Assembly (NCBI RefSeq): GCF_900302485.1
Contig: NZ_OMOI01000001.1
Span: 1,550,001 to 1,614,000, forward strand
Length of the DNA stretch: 64,000 nt
Source of the DNA: Aliiroseovarius pelagivivens
Lineage (GTDB): Bacteria > Pseudomonadota > Alphaproteobacteria > Rhodobacterales > Rhodobacteraceae
Direction: 5' to 3'
Shown: positions 63,771 to 64,000 of the stretch, piece after piece
Layout of the letters: the number at the start of each line of letters is the position of its first letter
Numbering within the stretch: position 1 is the first letter of the stretch
Program-made: the position numbers and the translations under genes
The notes under the pieces: model-generated
Told to the model about the DNA's origin: nothing
The model's input: the letters and a program-made list of their open reading frames with translations, nothing else
Databases searched by the model: none

Positions 63771-64000
63771 ATGGCTATTGAAGTACTGATGCCCGCCCTG
63801 TCCCCCACGATGGAGGAAGGCACGCTGGCCAAATGGCTGGTTAAAGAAGGTGACGAGGTCGCATCGGGCGACATCCTTGCCGAGATCGAAACCGACAAAG
63901 CGACGATGGAGTTTGAAGCTGTTGATGAAGGCATCATCGGCAAAATCCTGATCGCCGATGGCACGGAAGGCGTGAAAGTGAATACGCCCATCGCCGTGCT
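63771..64000 (+). CDS. pdhB: Pyruvate dehydrogenase E1 beta subunit with N-terminal lipoyl domain (cut by window edge)
   Basis: Only the first 76 codons are present. They form a lipoyl domain: [20 protein letters not shown] followed by [16 protein letters not shown], where the lysine in DKAT is lipoylated. In Alphaproteobacteria the E1 beta subunit after pdhA carries this N-terminal lipoyl domain, so pdhB is favoured; an E2 gene cannot be excluded because the rest is outside the window. The start ATG at 63771 has GGAGAGAAG before it and lies 21 bases after pdhA. Confidence 0.88.
   Translation, partial: MAIEVLMPALSPTMEEGTLAKWLVKEGDEVASGDILAEIETDKATMEFEAVDEGIIGKILIADGTEGVKVNTPIAV

Overview
The window is a 64 kb stretch of alphaproteobacterial chromosome, most likely from the Roseobacter group of the Rhodobacteraceae. 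This rests on protein content and gene order: DUF2484 proteins inside a mur/fts cluster, a bolA/J-domain/cobS/cobT block, an E1-beta subunit with an N-terminal lipoyl domain, and a Hint-domain surface protein typical of the family. The genus cannot be fixed by eye. I found no rRNA, tRNA, CRISPR array or intact insertion sequence. Most of the window is dense, GC-rich housekeeping sequence. Two stretches, about 9.9-12.4 kb and 17.3-20.9 kb, look visibly richer in A+T and carry accessory genes.

Layout. (1) 1-7057, minus strand: the division/cell-wall cluster ftsW-murG-murC, an APC amino-acid permease, two tandem DUF2484 membrane proteins, murB and the 5' part of ddl. Several junctions overlap by 4 bases. 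(2) 7229-9843: a DMT transporter diverges from a CsoR/RcnR-type metal sensor followed by a major-facilitator pump with a histidine-rich tail, probably a nickel-type efflux unit. (3) 9844-12413: an accessory patch with a short ORF and a large SGNH esterase-like protein. (4) 12512-17180: pntAB transhydrogenase, a membrane methyltransferase and a pirin. (5) 17334-20495: TadG, TadE and a TadE/F-like pseudopilin away from any Tad machinery. (6) 20887-28392: glutamate dehydrogenase, an AMIN/amidase, a DsbA-like oxidase, an aminotransferase and a large Ca-repeat/Hint protein. (7) 28446-35152: a membrane cytochrome c, a C26 hydrolase, a GlcG-like protein, malate synthase G and aminopeptidase N. (8) 35235-45338: a lytic transglycosylase, gatB, an MDR oxidoreductase, a U32 protein, DUF4177, bolA, a J-domain protein and cobS/cobT (aerobic cobaltochelatase). 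(9) 45438-56859: M24 aminopeptidase, DUF427, a Rieske oxygenase, anmK, tyrS, an aminotransferase, a PpiD-like chaperone, trpE and a ProC-like reductase. (10) 56928-64000: DUF3179, two cyclophilins, pgk, a small-protein pair including hemP, class I aldolase, an FtsB-like protein, pdhA and the start of pdhB.

Functionally the window joins peptidoglycan synthesis and turnover (mur/fts, AmiC-like amidase, AnmK, lytic transglycosylase), central carbon flow (pgk, fda, pdh, glcB), redox balance (pntAB, gdh) and periplasmic protein folding (DsbA-like, PpiD-like, cyclophilins). The most interesting non-coding signals are a C-tract operator in the promoter spacer of the metal sensor, a 21-bp hairpin burying the ribosome-binding site of the DUF3179 gene, two perfect palindromes in front of pdhA, two CTGC-N3-GCAG sites in the transglycosylase/gatB gap, and a short repeat family flanking proC.
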